Source of the DNA: Cellulomonas sp. S1-8
Lineage (GTDB): Bacteria > Actinomycetota > Actinomycetes > Actinomycetales > Cellulomonadaceae
Direction: 5' to 3'
Assembly: GCF_026184235.1 (NCBI RefSeq)
Contig: NZ_CP110806.1
Location: 868,001-932,000, forward strand
DNA length: 64,000 nt
Below the pieces are notes generated by a model. The model made no database searches and was not told where the DNA came from. It saw nothing but the letters and a program-made list of their open reading frames with translations. Position numbers and translations under genes: made by a program. Of the stretch, positions 34,828 to 43,739 are shown in pieces. How positions within the stretch are numbered: the first letter of the stretch is position 1; each line of letters begins with the position of its first letter.

Positions 34828-36789
34828 GTGGCTCATCCCGGTTGGGGGCCGGAGTGGACGACGCAGCAGATCCCTGTGGTGTCCGAATCGTCCGGTAAGC
34901 GCGCCACGCGCAGCCGGGAGCCCGCGCCTCCACCCGACCGGCCCACGCGTCCGCGGCGCCACCCCGGCCGCACGCCGCCGCGCGGCATGACGACAGCCGA
35001 CCTGATGCGCGACGCGCACCCGCGCCGACGGATCGTGTGGCTCAGCCTCATCGGTGCGTCGTTCGTCCTGGGGGCGTCCCTGGCGTGGCTCACGTGGACG
35101 GCGATGGAGGCGCGCGACGCCCTGCAGGCCGCCAGGACGGACGTCGGGCTCATGCAGGAGCAGGCGCGCGCCGGCCAGGTCGAGGCGGCGCGGGTGACGC
35201 TCCGGCAGGTCCAGGACGACGCGGCGCTGGCGCGCTCCCGCACGTCCGGCCCGCTGTGGGCGGTGGCCGGCGTGCTGCCGGGTGTCGGGCCCAACGTGCA
35301 GGCCGTCCAGGCGGTGGCGGGGGCGGTCGACGAGCTGGCGCAGGACGCGCTGCCCATGCTGGTGGAGGCGACGGGCGTGCTGGACCCCACCACGCTCGCA
35401 CCCGTGGACGGCCGGATCGACCTGGACCCCCTGGTGGCCGTGGCCCCGCAGCTCGTCGCCGCGGACGAGGCCGTGCGGGCCTCGCTCGAGCACCTGACCG
35501 ACGTGGACGTGGACGGCCTGATGGCGCAGGTCGCGGGCCCCGTCGACCTGCTGCGCAGCCAGCTCGCCGGCGTCGGCGCCGATACCGCCACCGCGGCGCG
35601 GGCCGCGGAGCTGCTGCCCGCCATGCTGGGGGCCGACGGGCCGCGGCACTACCTGCTCCTGGTGCAGAACAACGCCGAGCCCCGCGCGCTGGGCGGGATC
35701 CCCGGCGCGGTGATCCTGCTGCGCGCCGACGACGGTGCGGTGGAGCTGGTCGAGCTCCGCAACGCCGCGGGCGTCCTGTCGGGTCTGCCGGAGCCCGCGC
35801 TGCCACTGACCGACGTCGAGCGCTCCCTGTTCGGTGAGCAGCTCGGCATCTACATGGCCGACGTGACGTTCACGCCGGACTTCCCGCGCGCGGCGGAGCT
35901 CGCGCAGGCCATGTGGGAGCAGCGCATCGGCGGCGACATCGACGGCGTCGTCTCGATCGACACGGGCGGGCTCGCCGCCATCCTCGGCGCGACCGGCCCG
36001 GTGGACCTGCCGCCGGGACCCGTGGCGGACGAGGCCGGGGGGCAGCTCACCGAGGCCAACGCGGTGGAGGTCCTCAACAACACGGTCTACCGGCTGATCG
36101 AGGACTTCGCCGAGCAGGACGCCTTCTACGCCGCGACGGGTGCCGCCATCTTCGGAGCGGCACTGGCGGGCACCGGGAGCCCTGCTCAGACCGTCGAGGC
36201 CTTGGCGACAGCGGCCCGCGACCGGCAGCTCATGCTGTGGTCGGCCCACCCCGAGGAGCAGGCCCGGCTGTACGGCACGGTCCTGAGCAACGAGCTGCGC
36301 GGACTCCGGGACGGGACTCCGGTGATCGGCCTGTTCGTCAACGACGGCACGGGGTCGAAGATCGGGTACTACCTCGATGCTGATGTGCAGGTCAGCCCCG
36401 GTGCGTGTGCGGTGGACGGCTCGCGGCTGATCGACGTCGCGGTGACTTTCACGTCGACGGCGCCGTCCGATGTCGTCGACATGCCCCCGTACATCAGCGG
36501 TGGGCGCGTCCTGGAGCCCGGGCGGATGCGGTTCAACATTCTCGCCTACGCCCCCCAGGGCGGACTCGTCGAAGACGTCGAAGTGAGCGACGGGTCGAGG
36601 GGAGGGGCGTCCTACGTGCACGACGACCTCTTCGTCGTCGCGAGGACCGTCGAGCTCGATCCCGGTGAATCGAAAGTGGTGGACTACCAATTCCGTACCG
36701 GAACGGGCCAAAGTGGGGCACCCGAGGTGCGAATCACACCGTTGGTACGCCACGGGGTGAATCTCGACGACGGCTGGCTTTGCGGGTGA
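34828..36789 (+). CDS. DUF4012 membrane-anchored extracytoplasmic protein
   Basis: The 653-residue protein has a proline/arginine-rich cytoplasmic N-terminus, one transmembrane helix near residues 68-92 (LIGASFVLGASLAWLTWTA) and a large extracytoplasmic part. The DUF4012 core is recognisable in PRHYLLLVQNNAEPRALGG, then IPGAVILLRADDGAVELVEL and VTFTPDFPRAAELAQAMWEQ. DUF4012 proteins are often found with EPS genes but have no settled activity. The GTG at 34828 is chosen because GGAGGA lies five bases before it; GTG codons at 34876 and 34879 are alternatives. The last 150 codons become less GC-rich. It is followed closely by the LAXTG protein gene. Confidence 0.85.
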   Translation: MAHPGWGPEWTTQQIPVVSESSGKRATRSREPAPPPDRPTRPRRHPGRTPPRGMTTADLMRDAHPRRRIVWLSLIGASFVLGASLAWLTWTAMEARDALQAARTDVGLMQEQARAGQVEAARVTLRQVQDDAALARSRTSGPLWAVAGVLPGVGPNVQAVQAVAGAVDELAQDALPMLVEATGVLDPTTLAPVDGRIDLDPLVAVAPQLVAADEAVRASLEHLTDVDVDGLMAQVAGPVDLLRSQLAGVGADTATAARAAELLPAMLGADGPRHYLLLVQNNAEPRALGGIPGAVILLRADDGAVELVELRNAAGVLSGLPEPALPLTDVERSLFGEQLGIYMADVTFTPDFPRAAELAQAMWEQRIGGDIDGVVSIDTGGLAAILGATGPVDLPPGPVADEAGGQLTEANAVEVLNNTVYRLIEDFAEQDAFYAATGAAIFGAALAGTGSPAQTVEALATAARDRQLMLWSAHPEEQARLYGTVLSNELRGLRDGTPVIGLFVNDGTGSKIGYYLDADVQVSPGACAVDGSRLIDVAVTFTSTAPSDVVDMPPYISGGRVLEPGRMRFNILAYAPQGGLVEDVEVSDGSRGGASYVHDDLFVVARTVELDPGESKVVDYQFRTGTGQSGAPEVRITPLVRHGVNLDDGWLCG

Positions 36790-36802
36790 ACGTGCGTATG
36801 CT
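36775..36802 (+). promoter_or_regulatory. Possible promoter of the LAXTG protein gene
   Basis: TGGCTT at 36775-36780 and TATGCT at 36797-36802 are 16 bases apart and resemble -35 and -10 elements. The start codon is 64 bases downstream behind AAGGGGGGG. The -35 match is weak. Confidence 0.35.
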
Positions 36803-36865
36803 GGGGGCGATCGTCATTTTCAAGGCTGCTCGGATGGCCCGCGCAGCCCAAGGGGGGGCCCTGCC

Positions 36866-37399
36866 GTGAACCGTCGTCTCATCTCGCTCGCTGCTGCTGC
36901 TGCACTCGTCATCCTGCCCGCCGCCGCCGCCCAGGCGTATGTCGCGCCCGGTACCGACCTCGAGGTCAGCGACTCGACACCGGCTCCCGGTGAGGGCTTC
37001 CAGGTCGTCTTCGAGGGCGCGAACATCGGTGAGGACTACACCCTCACGATCACCTCGAACCCCGCGTCGATCCCGAGCAGCGACATCCTGATCGCCGGCA
37101 CCGCGTCGCTGACGAAGACGGCGACGAGCGACGTCGTGGCGTTCACCGTCACGCTGCGCTCCGCCGCGAACTTCCGTGTCGCGATCACGGACCAGACGGG
37201 CGCCCTCGTGGCCGACTCGACTGTCGTGGTCCGGGCAGCTGCCGGGGCTGCGGCTCCCGGGGCGACGGGTGGCGGGGGAGCGCTCGCGACCACGGGCTCT
37301 GACCCGCTCGTCCTCGGCCTCGGCGCCGCCGCCGTGATTGCCCTCGGTGCGGGCACCGTTTTCATCGTGCGTCGCCGTCAGCAGTCTGCGCGCGTCTGA
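36866..37399 (+). CDS. LAXTG-type sortase-anchored surface protein
   Basis: The 177-residue protein has a signal peptide (residues 1-24, ending AAAAQAY) and a compact beta-rich domain of about 95 residues. A Gly/Ala linker follows, then a sorting signal: LATTG, a hydrophobic helix (LVLGLGAAAVIALGAG) and a basic tail (RRRQQ). LAXTG is the motif of class E sortases of high-GC actinobacteria, none of which is in this window. The GTG has an AAGGGGGGG Shine-Dalgarno run upstream. The domain has many Ser/Thr and may be a small fibrous or spacer protein; the sequence looks close to Ig-like folds. The function is unknown. Confidence 0.85.
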   Translation: MNRRLISLAAAAALVILPAAAAQAYVAPGTDLEVSDSTPAPGEGFQVVFEGANIGEDYTLTITSNPASIPSSDILIAGTASLTKTATSDVVAFTVTLRSAANFRVAITDQTGALVADSTVVVRAAAGAAAPGATGGGGALATTGSDPLVLGLGAAAVIALGAGTVFIVRRRQQSARV

Positions 37400-37409
37400 C
37401 ACGTTGTCG

Positions 37410-37452
37410 TACGAAGGGGGCCGGGGCGGAATGTCGCACCGGCCCCTTCGTA
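37410..37452 (+). terminator. Strong intrinsic terminator after LAXTG gene
   Basis: TACGAAGGGGGCCGG at 37410-37424 pairs with CCGGCCCCTTCGTA at 37439-37452, a 14-bp stem with one bulged G and a 14-base loop, eleven bases after the stop codon. No T-run follows, which is common in high-GC actinobacteria. Confidence 0.75.
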
Positions 37453-37609
37453 TGTGCGCGCCTATCGATGGAACCTGAACGCACCCCGCCGTCGATGACG
37501 TGGTCGTCCGCCGCGACCGGCGAGTGACGAGCCGGCGATTCACAGGCTCACGCCGACCGCGGCGCCTGCAACTGCTTACGTGCGCGGCGGCTATGCCGCG
37601 CTGAACGTT

Positions 37610-37630
37610 GCGGGCTGTCATCGAGCCCGC
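37610..37630 (-). terminator. Candidate terminator of the second EPS locus
   Basis: GCGGGCT at 37610-37616 pairs with AGCCCGC at 37624-37630 around a seven-base loop. It lies 55 bases beyond the last minus-strand stop (37685). The rest of the 230-base gap shows nothing else apart from a weaker GTCTC/GAGAC pairing at about 37652-37679. Confidence 0.45.
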
Positions 37631-37684
37631 GTGCCCGCCTTGACGCGGTTGGTCTCGCGCGTCTGGTGGCCCTAGAGACCCTTC

Positions 37685-39148
37685 CTATCGCATTCGGGTC
37701 GAAGGTCGACCGCCCGCTGGGAGCTGAGCTGGGCGGTTAGCGCCCACCCCCACCCCTGCCCCTGCTCGGTTTCTCGGGGCAACAGCGGCCATAGCCGTGG
37801 GCTCGTGCGAGCCCCGATGCCAGGCGAAGGCGACGAAGAGCACGCCGACCACCAGCAGTCTCGGTCCGACCCGCGATGAGTACGCGAACGTCCCACCCCA
37901 CACGAGGTCGACGATACTGGCAGACAGAATGACGACTGCGACTGCTTGAAGCAGGTGGCCACGGGTATCAAATCCGGAGGCACTCGAGCCTGAGAGCATC
38001 CTGTCCAGCCTCAGCACCAACCAGGCAAGCGCGACCGGCATGACGAGGAGGCCTACCAGTCCTGCAGCGAGGAGGAACTCTCCGGACAGAAGCGCGAGCT
38101 CGGAGTGGCCATATGCGGCGTACTCCGGTCGGAAGATCATGGCGAGCTCCGCACCGAGGCCGATAGGCTTGTCGGGCCACAGCTCTCTGGGAACCATCGC
38201 GACCAGCGCAGCCCAGAAGGTGCGCAAATAAGAGTGATCCAGGCCACCTGAGGCATTCATGTGCCAAAGCTCGGCAAATCGAATCAACGGTGAGAAGACG
38301 GACTCCAGCCCAGTTTCTCTTTGCGCGGCCGAAGCGGATGTCGTCTCTGCGGCGAAGGAGACACGACTCCGGGCGAGATACGCCAGGGCGGGAGCTGAGG
38401 TCAGCAGGATCAGCGCCTTGACGCCTCGTCCGCGGAACCTGTGCGCGAGAGTGATCGCCATGGCCAGGCCCAACGCACCCAGCTGGAGCCTTCCGAAGCC
38501 GGTGAAGACGAACTGAGCGTACGCAAGTCCGGCGGCGGCAACGAGAACATAGCCCGCGGGCGATACGCGGGATGGTGCCGCGAAGGTCGCCGTGGAGAGC
38601 AGCACGACGCCAGTGAACGCGACTCCTGAGGCGAGAAGCTGCTCGCCGACCCCCGTGACGGACGCCGCAGTCCCTGTCGCGGCCAGCATGACTCCGACGA
38701 CCTGTGCCCACCGCAGCACCCTGGGGCTTGCGACGATCACGGCCCGGTGATCCTTGATGGGGCGATTCTCCCAGACCAGGTGATGCAAGGCCAGCTGGGT
38801 GAAGTACCAGTAATTCAAGGCGGACAGCATCGCGAGAGGACCGTGGCGTAGTCCTGCGCCGCCAAGCGCTATCGCGAGACCAGGAAAGAAGACGAACAGT
38901 CCTGTGGCGAAGAAGAAGATGGCGGGTACGGTGATGTTCCTCCCGCCATCCCTCCAGAACCCGACCAAGGAATGCGTGAGGCCGGCCAATGACACGAGAA
39001 TGTGCGTCACGGAAGGAGAGCCGCCAAACGCGGCCGGGAGATTTGCCGCCAATCCGATCAGCACCCATGTGATGAGCACGGGCGAGAAGATCATACGTGC
39101 GCGACGAGCGTGCGCGCCGGCACTTCCGGAGATTGCGGACTGGCTCAC
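37685..39148 (-). CDS. Polytopic membrane protein, probable EPS polymerase (Wzy)
   Basis: The 487-residue protein has about 11-12 hydrophobic helices and a long loop near residues 250-320. That loop contains ETGLESVFSPLIRFAELWHM and SYLRTFWAALVAMVPRELWP, resembling the O-antigen polymerase (oligosaccharide repeat unit polymerase) family. It would link flipped repeat units outside the membrane. The start is uncertain. The GTG at 39148 is chosen because GAGAGGGG lies just upstream; the frame is open to a GTG at 39238 with no ribosome binding site. Base composition is visibly lower in GC than in the CapE-CapG genes of the same transcript, which suggests a separate origin. Confidence 0.8.
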   Translation of the reverse strand: MSQSAISGSAGAHARRARMIFSPVLITWVLIGLAANLPAAFGGSPSVTHILVSLAGLTHSLVGFWRDGGRNITVPAIFFFATGLFVFFPGLAIALGGAGLRHGPLAMLSALNYWYFTQLALHHLVWENRPIKDHRAVIVASPRVLRWAQVVGVMLAATGTAASVTGVGEQLLASGVAFTGVVLLSTATFAAPSRVSPAGYVLVAAAGLAYAQFVFTGFGRLQLGALGLAMAITLAHRFRGRGVKALILLTSAPALAYLARSRVSFAAETTSASAAQRETGLESVFSPLIRFAELWHMNASGGLDHSYLRTFWAALVAMVPRELWPDKPIGLGAELAMIFRPEYAAYGHSELALLSGEFLLAAGLVGLLVMPVALAWLVLRLDRMLSGSSASGFDTRGHLLQAVAVVILSASIVDLVWGGTFAYSSRVGPRLLVVGVLFVAFAWHRGSHEPTAMAAVAPRNRAGAGVGVGANRPAQLPAGGRPSTRMR

Positions 39149-39244
39149 GGGGCCCCTCTCAGGGTGGTCAAGGCCTCTGGCACAGGAGCGACGGATCCCG
39201 GGCGTCATCGGCAGGTCCGGACCATCGAGCGTGATCACTTGGCA

Positions 39245-40423
39245 TCATGTCTCTGTCAGCTTCCTGCTGATGGCGAGCATGGTGATCAGTCGTACCCATG
39301 TTGCCACAGTGAATCCTAGCGCCGCTCCGGTCGCTCCATCAGTGGCGGCCCCTACGACAACGCAGACGACGAAGAGGCCCGTCATCACCACCGAATTTAC
39401 CGCGACCGCGTTGGCCAACCCCCGGCCCTGCAGGATCGTCGCAATGACCGGCAAGGTCGCGAGGGGCGGTACGGCAATGATGAACCACGCCAGCGCGGCC
39501 GTGGCCTCGGTGAATGAATCTCCGAGGACGAGCGATACGATCTGAGGTGATAATGCGGCGAGGGCGACCGCAGGTGCAAGCGCTGCCACCGCAGACCAGC
39601 CAGTGAAGCGTACTGCGCGTCGAGCACGCGTCATGCTCTCTCTTGCGCTTGCACCCATCGCGACGACGCTCATGTTGTTCGCGAATAGTGATAATGGCGC
39701 CACGAGTCGCTGCGCTGCAGCGAAGTCGCCCGCTGCGGCTGAGCCGCTGAGCAGGCCGACGATCCACACGTCGATCTGCCGAACCGCTCCGGCGGCGTTG
39801 GAGAACGCGAGGCCGCTGAGCGATTCGAGCGAGCCGTCGCGGGGGCGTCGCCAGATGACGCGCCATTCACGGATCGACAGCGCGAGAACAAGCGCGGCGA
39901 CAGCAGCGCCGATGAGTCGACCCGAGACGTAGGCGTCGACAGAAGCTCGGTCGGTGATGAGGGCGCCTCCAACGAACGCCAGCGGAACGACCCCGCGAAA
40001 GACCAGAACTGCGTTCACGAGTTTCGCCCGGCCAAACTCTGTGCCCAGGCCCACCCGGATGTCTGAGTTCTTCTCAAGAGCGAACGTCAGGGCGAGGCAC
40101 CCGACGACAAGCAACGGTTCCGCCGTGAGCGAGCCGTAGGCTATCCCGATTGCGACGATCGCCGCGGATGTGTAGAGGTTCAAGGCGATCGCGTACCCGA
40201 CGGCCTGCTGCCTGCCGAGCACCGCAGCACGAAGGGCGAACGCCGGCATCCCCAGTCCCAGCACCCCCGCGACGGCCGCGAGCACTGACAGGATGACCGC
40301 GAGTGCTCCGAAGTCGTTCGCACCGACGGATCGAGCGACAAGGATGAGCGCGCCCGTGTTAGCCAGGGCGCCGAACGCGCGGGCGAAGCTCAGGCCCAGG
40401 AAGCGCGCCAGAAGTGGTCTCAT
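39245..40423 (-). CDS. Polysaccharide flippase (Wzx-like)
   Basis: The 392-residue protein has about 12 hydrophobic helices and the flippase opening FLGLSFARAFGALANTGALI, then VGANDFGALAVILSVLAAVAG, an arrangement shared with O-antigen/teichoic-acid flippases. A central AAGDFAAAQRLVAPLSLFAN is also family-like. It is shorter than most Wzx proteins (about 420-480). It would export the lipid-linked repeat of the second locus. The ATG overlaps the stop of the TupA-like gene (ATGA). Codon use contains many A/T-ending codons, in line with its neighbours here but not with the flanking chromosome. Confidence 0.88.
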   Translation of the reverse strand: MRPLLARFLGLSFARAFGALANTGALILVARSVGANDFGALAVILSVLAAVAGVLGLGMPAFALRAAVLGRQQAVGYAIALNLYTSAAIVAIGIAYGSLTAEPLLVVGCLALTFALEKNSDIRVGLGTEFGRAKLVNAVLVFRGVVPLAFVGGALITDRASVDAYVSGRLIGAAVAALVLALSIREWRVIWRRPRDGSLESLSGLAFSNAAGAVRQIDVWIVGLLSGSAAAGDFAAAQRLVAPLSLFANNMSVVAMGASARESMTRARRAVRFTGWSAVAALAPAVALAALSPQIVSLVLGDSFTEATAALAWFIIAVPPLATLPVIATILQGRGLANAVAVNSVVMTGLFVVCVVVGAATDGATGAALGFTVATWVRLITMLAISRKLTET

Positions 40424-41343
40424 GGCGTGGGGGTGGCCGAGCGGTGGAGGTCGGGCCGGTAGTGGACGCCCTCCATCCATCGCCGGCCGAGCCAGAGCTC
40501 GAACGCGTAGGGGCGGAAGCGGCGGAGCCCACCGGCAGGGTAGGCCGTGGTCTCGCCGAAGTAGAGGACCCCGTCGACCTCGTAGAAGTCGACGCGAAGG
40601 AAGTCGAATCCGGCCGCGATCGTCTCCGCATCGCTCAGCATCTCCGCGAGGCGCGTCGGGGCCGGCAGGTCGTCGCAGCGCGGCCGACTCGTCCTCACCG
40701 GCATCGGCTGCCATGTACGGTCGAAATGCGACATCCGGTGGTCCCCGGACCGCCCAGAATGGCCCTGGATCATCACGGCGCGTCCTGAGAACACGAAGAC
40801 CTTGTAGTCGACGAGCGAGGCACCCAACTCTCCGATGTGTGGCTCCACGAGCAGGAGAGGCCGCGCCTGCGAGTAAGCCCACTCCCCGTTCCGTTCGAAG
40901 GGTGTGGTGTTGGCGGCGGCGCCGCGTCGGATGTCCTCCACCGACGAGACAGGTAGGCGACCGCTTCCGAAGTACACCCACCCTGAGCTGTCGTTCCGCT
41001 TCAGAACCCAGTGCTCCGGCAGATCAGCGGCAAGGAGCTCGTCGACGCTCGCGCCGGACCAGAGGGTCGGGATCACCCTCGTCGTCGTGGCCATCGAGCT
41101 GACGTGGTCCTTCTGCGCCAGCTTGTCGCACGTCCAGATGAGTTCCGGCGATCGGTCGTACACGAGCCGACGCAGGACGAGGTCGGAGTAGGTGCGGGGC
41201 TTGGCCAGGCGCAGGAGCCGTCCCTGGTGAAAGAAGAAGACGATCCGCTGTCGCGTGGGCAGGCTCAGCACGCGCAGGGCAGGCTCGATGCGCGAGCGGT
41301 AGAACTCCTTGCCCGATGCCAGTGCGCGACCCTTGAGTCCCAC
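40420..41343 (-). CDS. TupA-like ATP-grasp protein
   Basis: The 307-residue protein matches the TupA-like ATP-grasp family named after a teichuronopeptide synthesis gene. LAKPRTYSDLVLRRLVYDRS and TCDKLAQKDHVSSM form the N-terminal part. A lysine-containing HWVLKRNDSSGWVYFG segment is the likely ATP site, and the C-terminus has FDFLRVDFYEVDGVLYFGE with acidic metal ligands. Family members are thought to ligate an amino acid or peptide, or to modify a glycan, in surface-polymer loci. The activity here is unproven. The GTG at 41343 has AGGTGG upstream; a GTG at 41352 is possible. It sits between a glycosyltransferase and the flippase. Confidence 0.82.
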   Translation of the reverse strand: MGLKGRALASGKEFYRSRIEPALRVLSLPTRQRIVFFFHQGRLLRLAKPRTYSDLVLRRLVYDRSPELIWTCDKLAQKDHVSSMATTTRVIPTLWSGASVDELLAADLPEHWVLKRNDSSGWVYFGSGRLPVSSVEDIRRGAAANTTPFERNGEWAYSQARPLLLVEPHIGELGASLVDYKVFVFSGRAVMIQGHSGRSGDHRMSHFDRTWQPMPVRTSRPRCDDLPAPTRLAEMLSDAETIAAGFDFLRVDFYEVDGVLYFGETTAYPAGGLRRFRPYAFELWLGRRWMEGVHYRPDLHRSATPTP

Positions 41344-41405
41344 GTGATCCACCTGCTTTCGAATGATGCGATGTGCGTTGGTCCTACCTGATGTCGCGAC
41401 GGACC

Positions 41406-42617
41406 TCAACGCTCGGCTCGGTGCGCCGACGCCGACGCTCGGGTAGTCGTCTCAGCCGGACGGGGCGCCGTCAGGAGCGCCTCGATCGCCGTCTGGTCGT
41501 TGGCGTCCTCCCGCCAGTGCCGGTAAGCGACGAGCGTTCGTTCTTTCGCCGACTGCCGCTGAGCGACGGGCAGAGAGGCCCAGGCAGTGAGCGCTTCCCC
41601 CCACGCTGCCGTGCTGAACGTGGGGACGACCACCCCCCCACCGTTCTCCAGCACGGGACCCCACGGGGTCTCGGTCGAGCAGATGACCGGGCAGCCGGCC
41701 GCGAGGCTCTCGGCGATGACGTGCCCGAAGTTCTCGCCCAGAGTCGGGAACGCGAAGGCGTCGTATCGCGCCAGGGTGTCGGCCACGGCCGCAGGTGCGA
41801 GCTCCCCGCAGTAGCGCACCGTCACGTTCGCCGGCATCCGACTGATGACTTCGGTGTATTCCGCCCAGAGCGCGTGGTCCTCGATGGGTCCGTAGATGTC
41901 GAGTGCGACTCGCGATGGCACTGTCGTCAGTGCGTCGAGTGCCAGGCCGAGGTTCTTCTTCCTGCTGATGCGGCTGAGGAAGACGATGCGTGCGTCCGCG
42001 TGCGGCGGGAGCGGTGCGTCCCGCGGCGTGGGGCCCGACGAGTTGATCTGCACGATCGAGTGCGACCAGGGCAGGACAGCGGTGATGTGACGCGCCTCGA
42101 TGTCGGTAGACGCGTGGAACGTCGTCCGTGCGAGCCGCAACAAGGCCGACCAGACGAGGAGGAAGGCTCGCTTCTTCGTACCCTTGAGCTCCAGTGCACC
42201 GGGAGAGAGCTCGCCCCGAGGTGCGAGAAGGATTTCGTTCGGTCGCACCAGTCGCACGAGTGCGGCCAGGACGGGCAGCACCGTGAACATGGGGGACCAG
42301 AAGCTGTTGAGGTACAGCACCTCGGGACGCGCCCGCCGAGTCAGGCGAAGCGCGCGCATCCAATGGCGCGCATTGGACCTGTCGAGGTAGTACACCTCAT
42401 GGCTGCCCCGCTGGATGATCCTGCCGCTGAGCCCGGGGTAGGGCTCGCCGTCGCCGAGGTCCCGGTCAGAGGTGATGAGCAGGCAGCTGACCGTCTGATC
42501 GAGGCGGTCGAGGATCTCTGCCACCGACTTGATGGGGCCACCGGCCTTGTAGCCCGGGTAGAACGCGAAGTTCGTGATGACGACCCGGTGCCGACGCCCG
42601 GCGCCCCGCGCCGTCAT
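41406..42617 (-). CDS. Glycosyltransferase, GT4 family
   Basis: The 403-residue transferase has a GT-B fold. The acceptor domain starts VVITNFAFYPGYKAGGPIKS and includes NEILLAPRGELSPGALELKG and HASTDIEARHITAVLP. The donor domain has IVFLSRISRKKNLGLALDAL and the catalytic motif FPTLGENFGHVIAESLAAG, in which the Glu-x7-Glu pair is intact. It would add a sugar of the second polysaccharide repeat. The ATG overlaps the CapG stop (ATGA). It marks the upstream edge of the lower-GC module that runs to 37685. Confidence 0.92.
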   Translation of the reverse strand: MTARGAGRRHRVVITNFAFYPGYKAGGPIKSVAEILDRLDQTVSCLLITSDRDLGDGEPYPGLSGRIIQRGSHEVYYLDRSNARHWMRALRLTRRARPEVLYLNSFWSPMFTVLPVLAALVRLVRPNEILLAPRGELSPGALELKGTKKRAFLLVWSALLRLARTTFHASTDIEARHITAVLPWSHSIVQINSSGPTPRDAPLPPHADARIVFLSRISRKKNLGLALDALTTVPSRVALDIYGPIEDHALWAEYTEVISRMPANVTVRYCGELAPAAVADTLARYDAFAFPTLGENFGHVIAESLAAGCPVICSTETPWGPVLENGGGVVVPTFSTAAWGEALTAWASLPVAQRQSAKERTLVAYRHWREDANDQTAIEALLTAPRPAETTTRASASAHRAER

Positions 42618-43735
42618 CGCAGGCCTGCCCAGGCGGCGTGCCGCCGCGCGGTGGACAGCACGAAGGAGACGGCACGCATCGAGGTGTCGTCGACGAGGTA
42701 GTCGACCGGTGTCCGCGAGTGGAGCGCGCGGTCGCCGTGGTTCGCGATGGCGACCTCGACCGCCGCGACGACGTCCCGCGCGTCGAGGCCGGTCATGAGG
42801 ATGGCGCCGGTGTCGAGCGCCTCGGGGCGCTCGATCGCGTCGCGGAGGGTCACCGCGGGGAATCCGAGGAGCGAGGACTCCTCGGAGATCGTGCCGGAGT
42901 CCGACAGGACGCACGCGGCCCCGAGCTGGAGACGGTTGTAGTCGTGGAAACCGAAGGGCTCGTGGAACACGACACCCTCCGGGAGGGGGGTGTCGAGGGC
43001 TTCGACCCGCTTGCGGGTGCGCGGGTGCGTGGAGACGTAGACCGGGAGCTGCCACCGTTCGTGCACGGCGGCCAGGCAGTCGAGCAGCATCCGGAGGCGG
43101 GTGGGGGAGTCGACGTTCTCCTCGCGGTGCGCCGAGACCAGCATGTACTGGCGCTCGCGCAGGTCCAGGCGCTCGAGGACGTCCGACGCGTCGATCTGCG
43201 GACGGTAGTGCTCGAGCACCTCGCGCATGGGTGACCCCGTGAGCGTGATGCGCCGCGGGTGCAGACCTTCGGCGAGGAGGTTGCGGCGCGCGTGCTCGGT
43301 GTAGACCAGGTTGAAGTCGGCGACGTGGTCCACCATCCGCCGGTTGGTCTCCTCCGGGACGTTCTCGTCGAACGACCGGTTGCCCGCCTCCATGTGGTAG
43401 ACGGGGATGCGCATGCGCTTGGCCATGACGGCGGCGATACAGCTGTTCGTGTCACCGAGGACGAGGACGGCGTCGGGACGCTCCTCGAGCAGCACCTGCT
43501 CGGTGCGGATGAGGGTCTCGCCCAGCACGTGGCCGAGCGAGGACGTGTCGACGCCGAGGGAGTGGTCGGGCGTACGGATGCCCAGGTCGTCGAAGAACAC
43601 CTGGTTGAGGGTGTGGTCGTAGTTCTGGCCGGTGTGGACCAGGACGTGGTCGACCGTGCGGTCCAGCCGCGCGATCACGCGCGAGAGCCGGATGAGCTCG
43701 GGCCGCGTGCCGACGATCGTCATCACCTTGAGCAC
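42614..43735 (-). CDS. capG: UDP-N-acetylglucosamine 2-epimerase family, CapG/FnlC-like
   Basis: The 373-residue enzyme has the WecB-like fold: MTIVGTRPELIRLSRVIARL at the N-terminus, LVHTGQNYDHTLNQVFFDDL, EAGNRSFDENVPEETNRRMV near residue 120, and SDSGTISEESSLLGFPAVTLR near residue 290. The VFFDDLGI and NRSFDENVPEE details match CapG/FnlC, the 2-epimerase that completes UDP-N-acetyl-L-fucosamine synthesis, rather than UDP-GlcNAc epimerase proper. Its position directly after CapE and CapF supports this. It starts with GTG four bases after the CapF stop. Confidence 0.92.
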   Translation of the reverse strand: MLKVMTIVGTRPELIRLSRVIARLDRTVDHVLVHTGQNYDHTLNQVFFDDLGIRTPDHSLGVDTSSLGHVLGETLIRTEQVLLEERPDAVLVLGDTNSCIAAVMAKRMRIPVYHMEAGNRSFDENVPEETNRRMVDHVADFNLVYTEHARRNLLAEGLHPRRITLTGSPMREVLEHYRPQIDASDVLERLDLRERQYMLVSAHREENVDSPTRLRMLLDCLAAVHERWQLPVYVSTHPRTRKRVEALDTPLPEGVVFHEPFGFHDYNRLQLGAACVLSDSGTISEESSLLGFPAVTLRDAIERPEALDTGAILMTGLDARDVVAAVEVAIANHGDRALHSRTPVDYLVDDTSMRAVSFVLSTARRHAAWAGLR

Positions 43736-43739
43736 AGGG

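Noticed and set aside
34763..34830. Possible cyclic-dinucleotide riboswitch
   Set aside because: The leader is G-rich and has a hairpin, but I could not fit it to the conserved core of a known riboswitch class.
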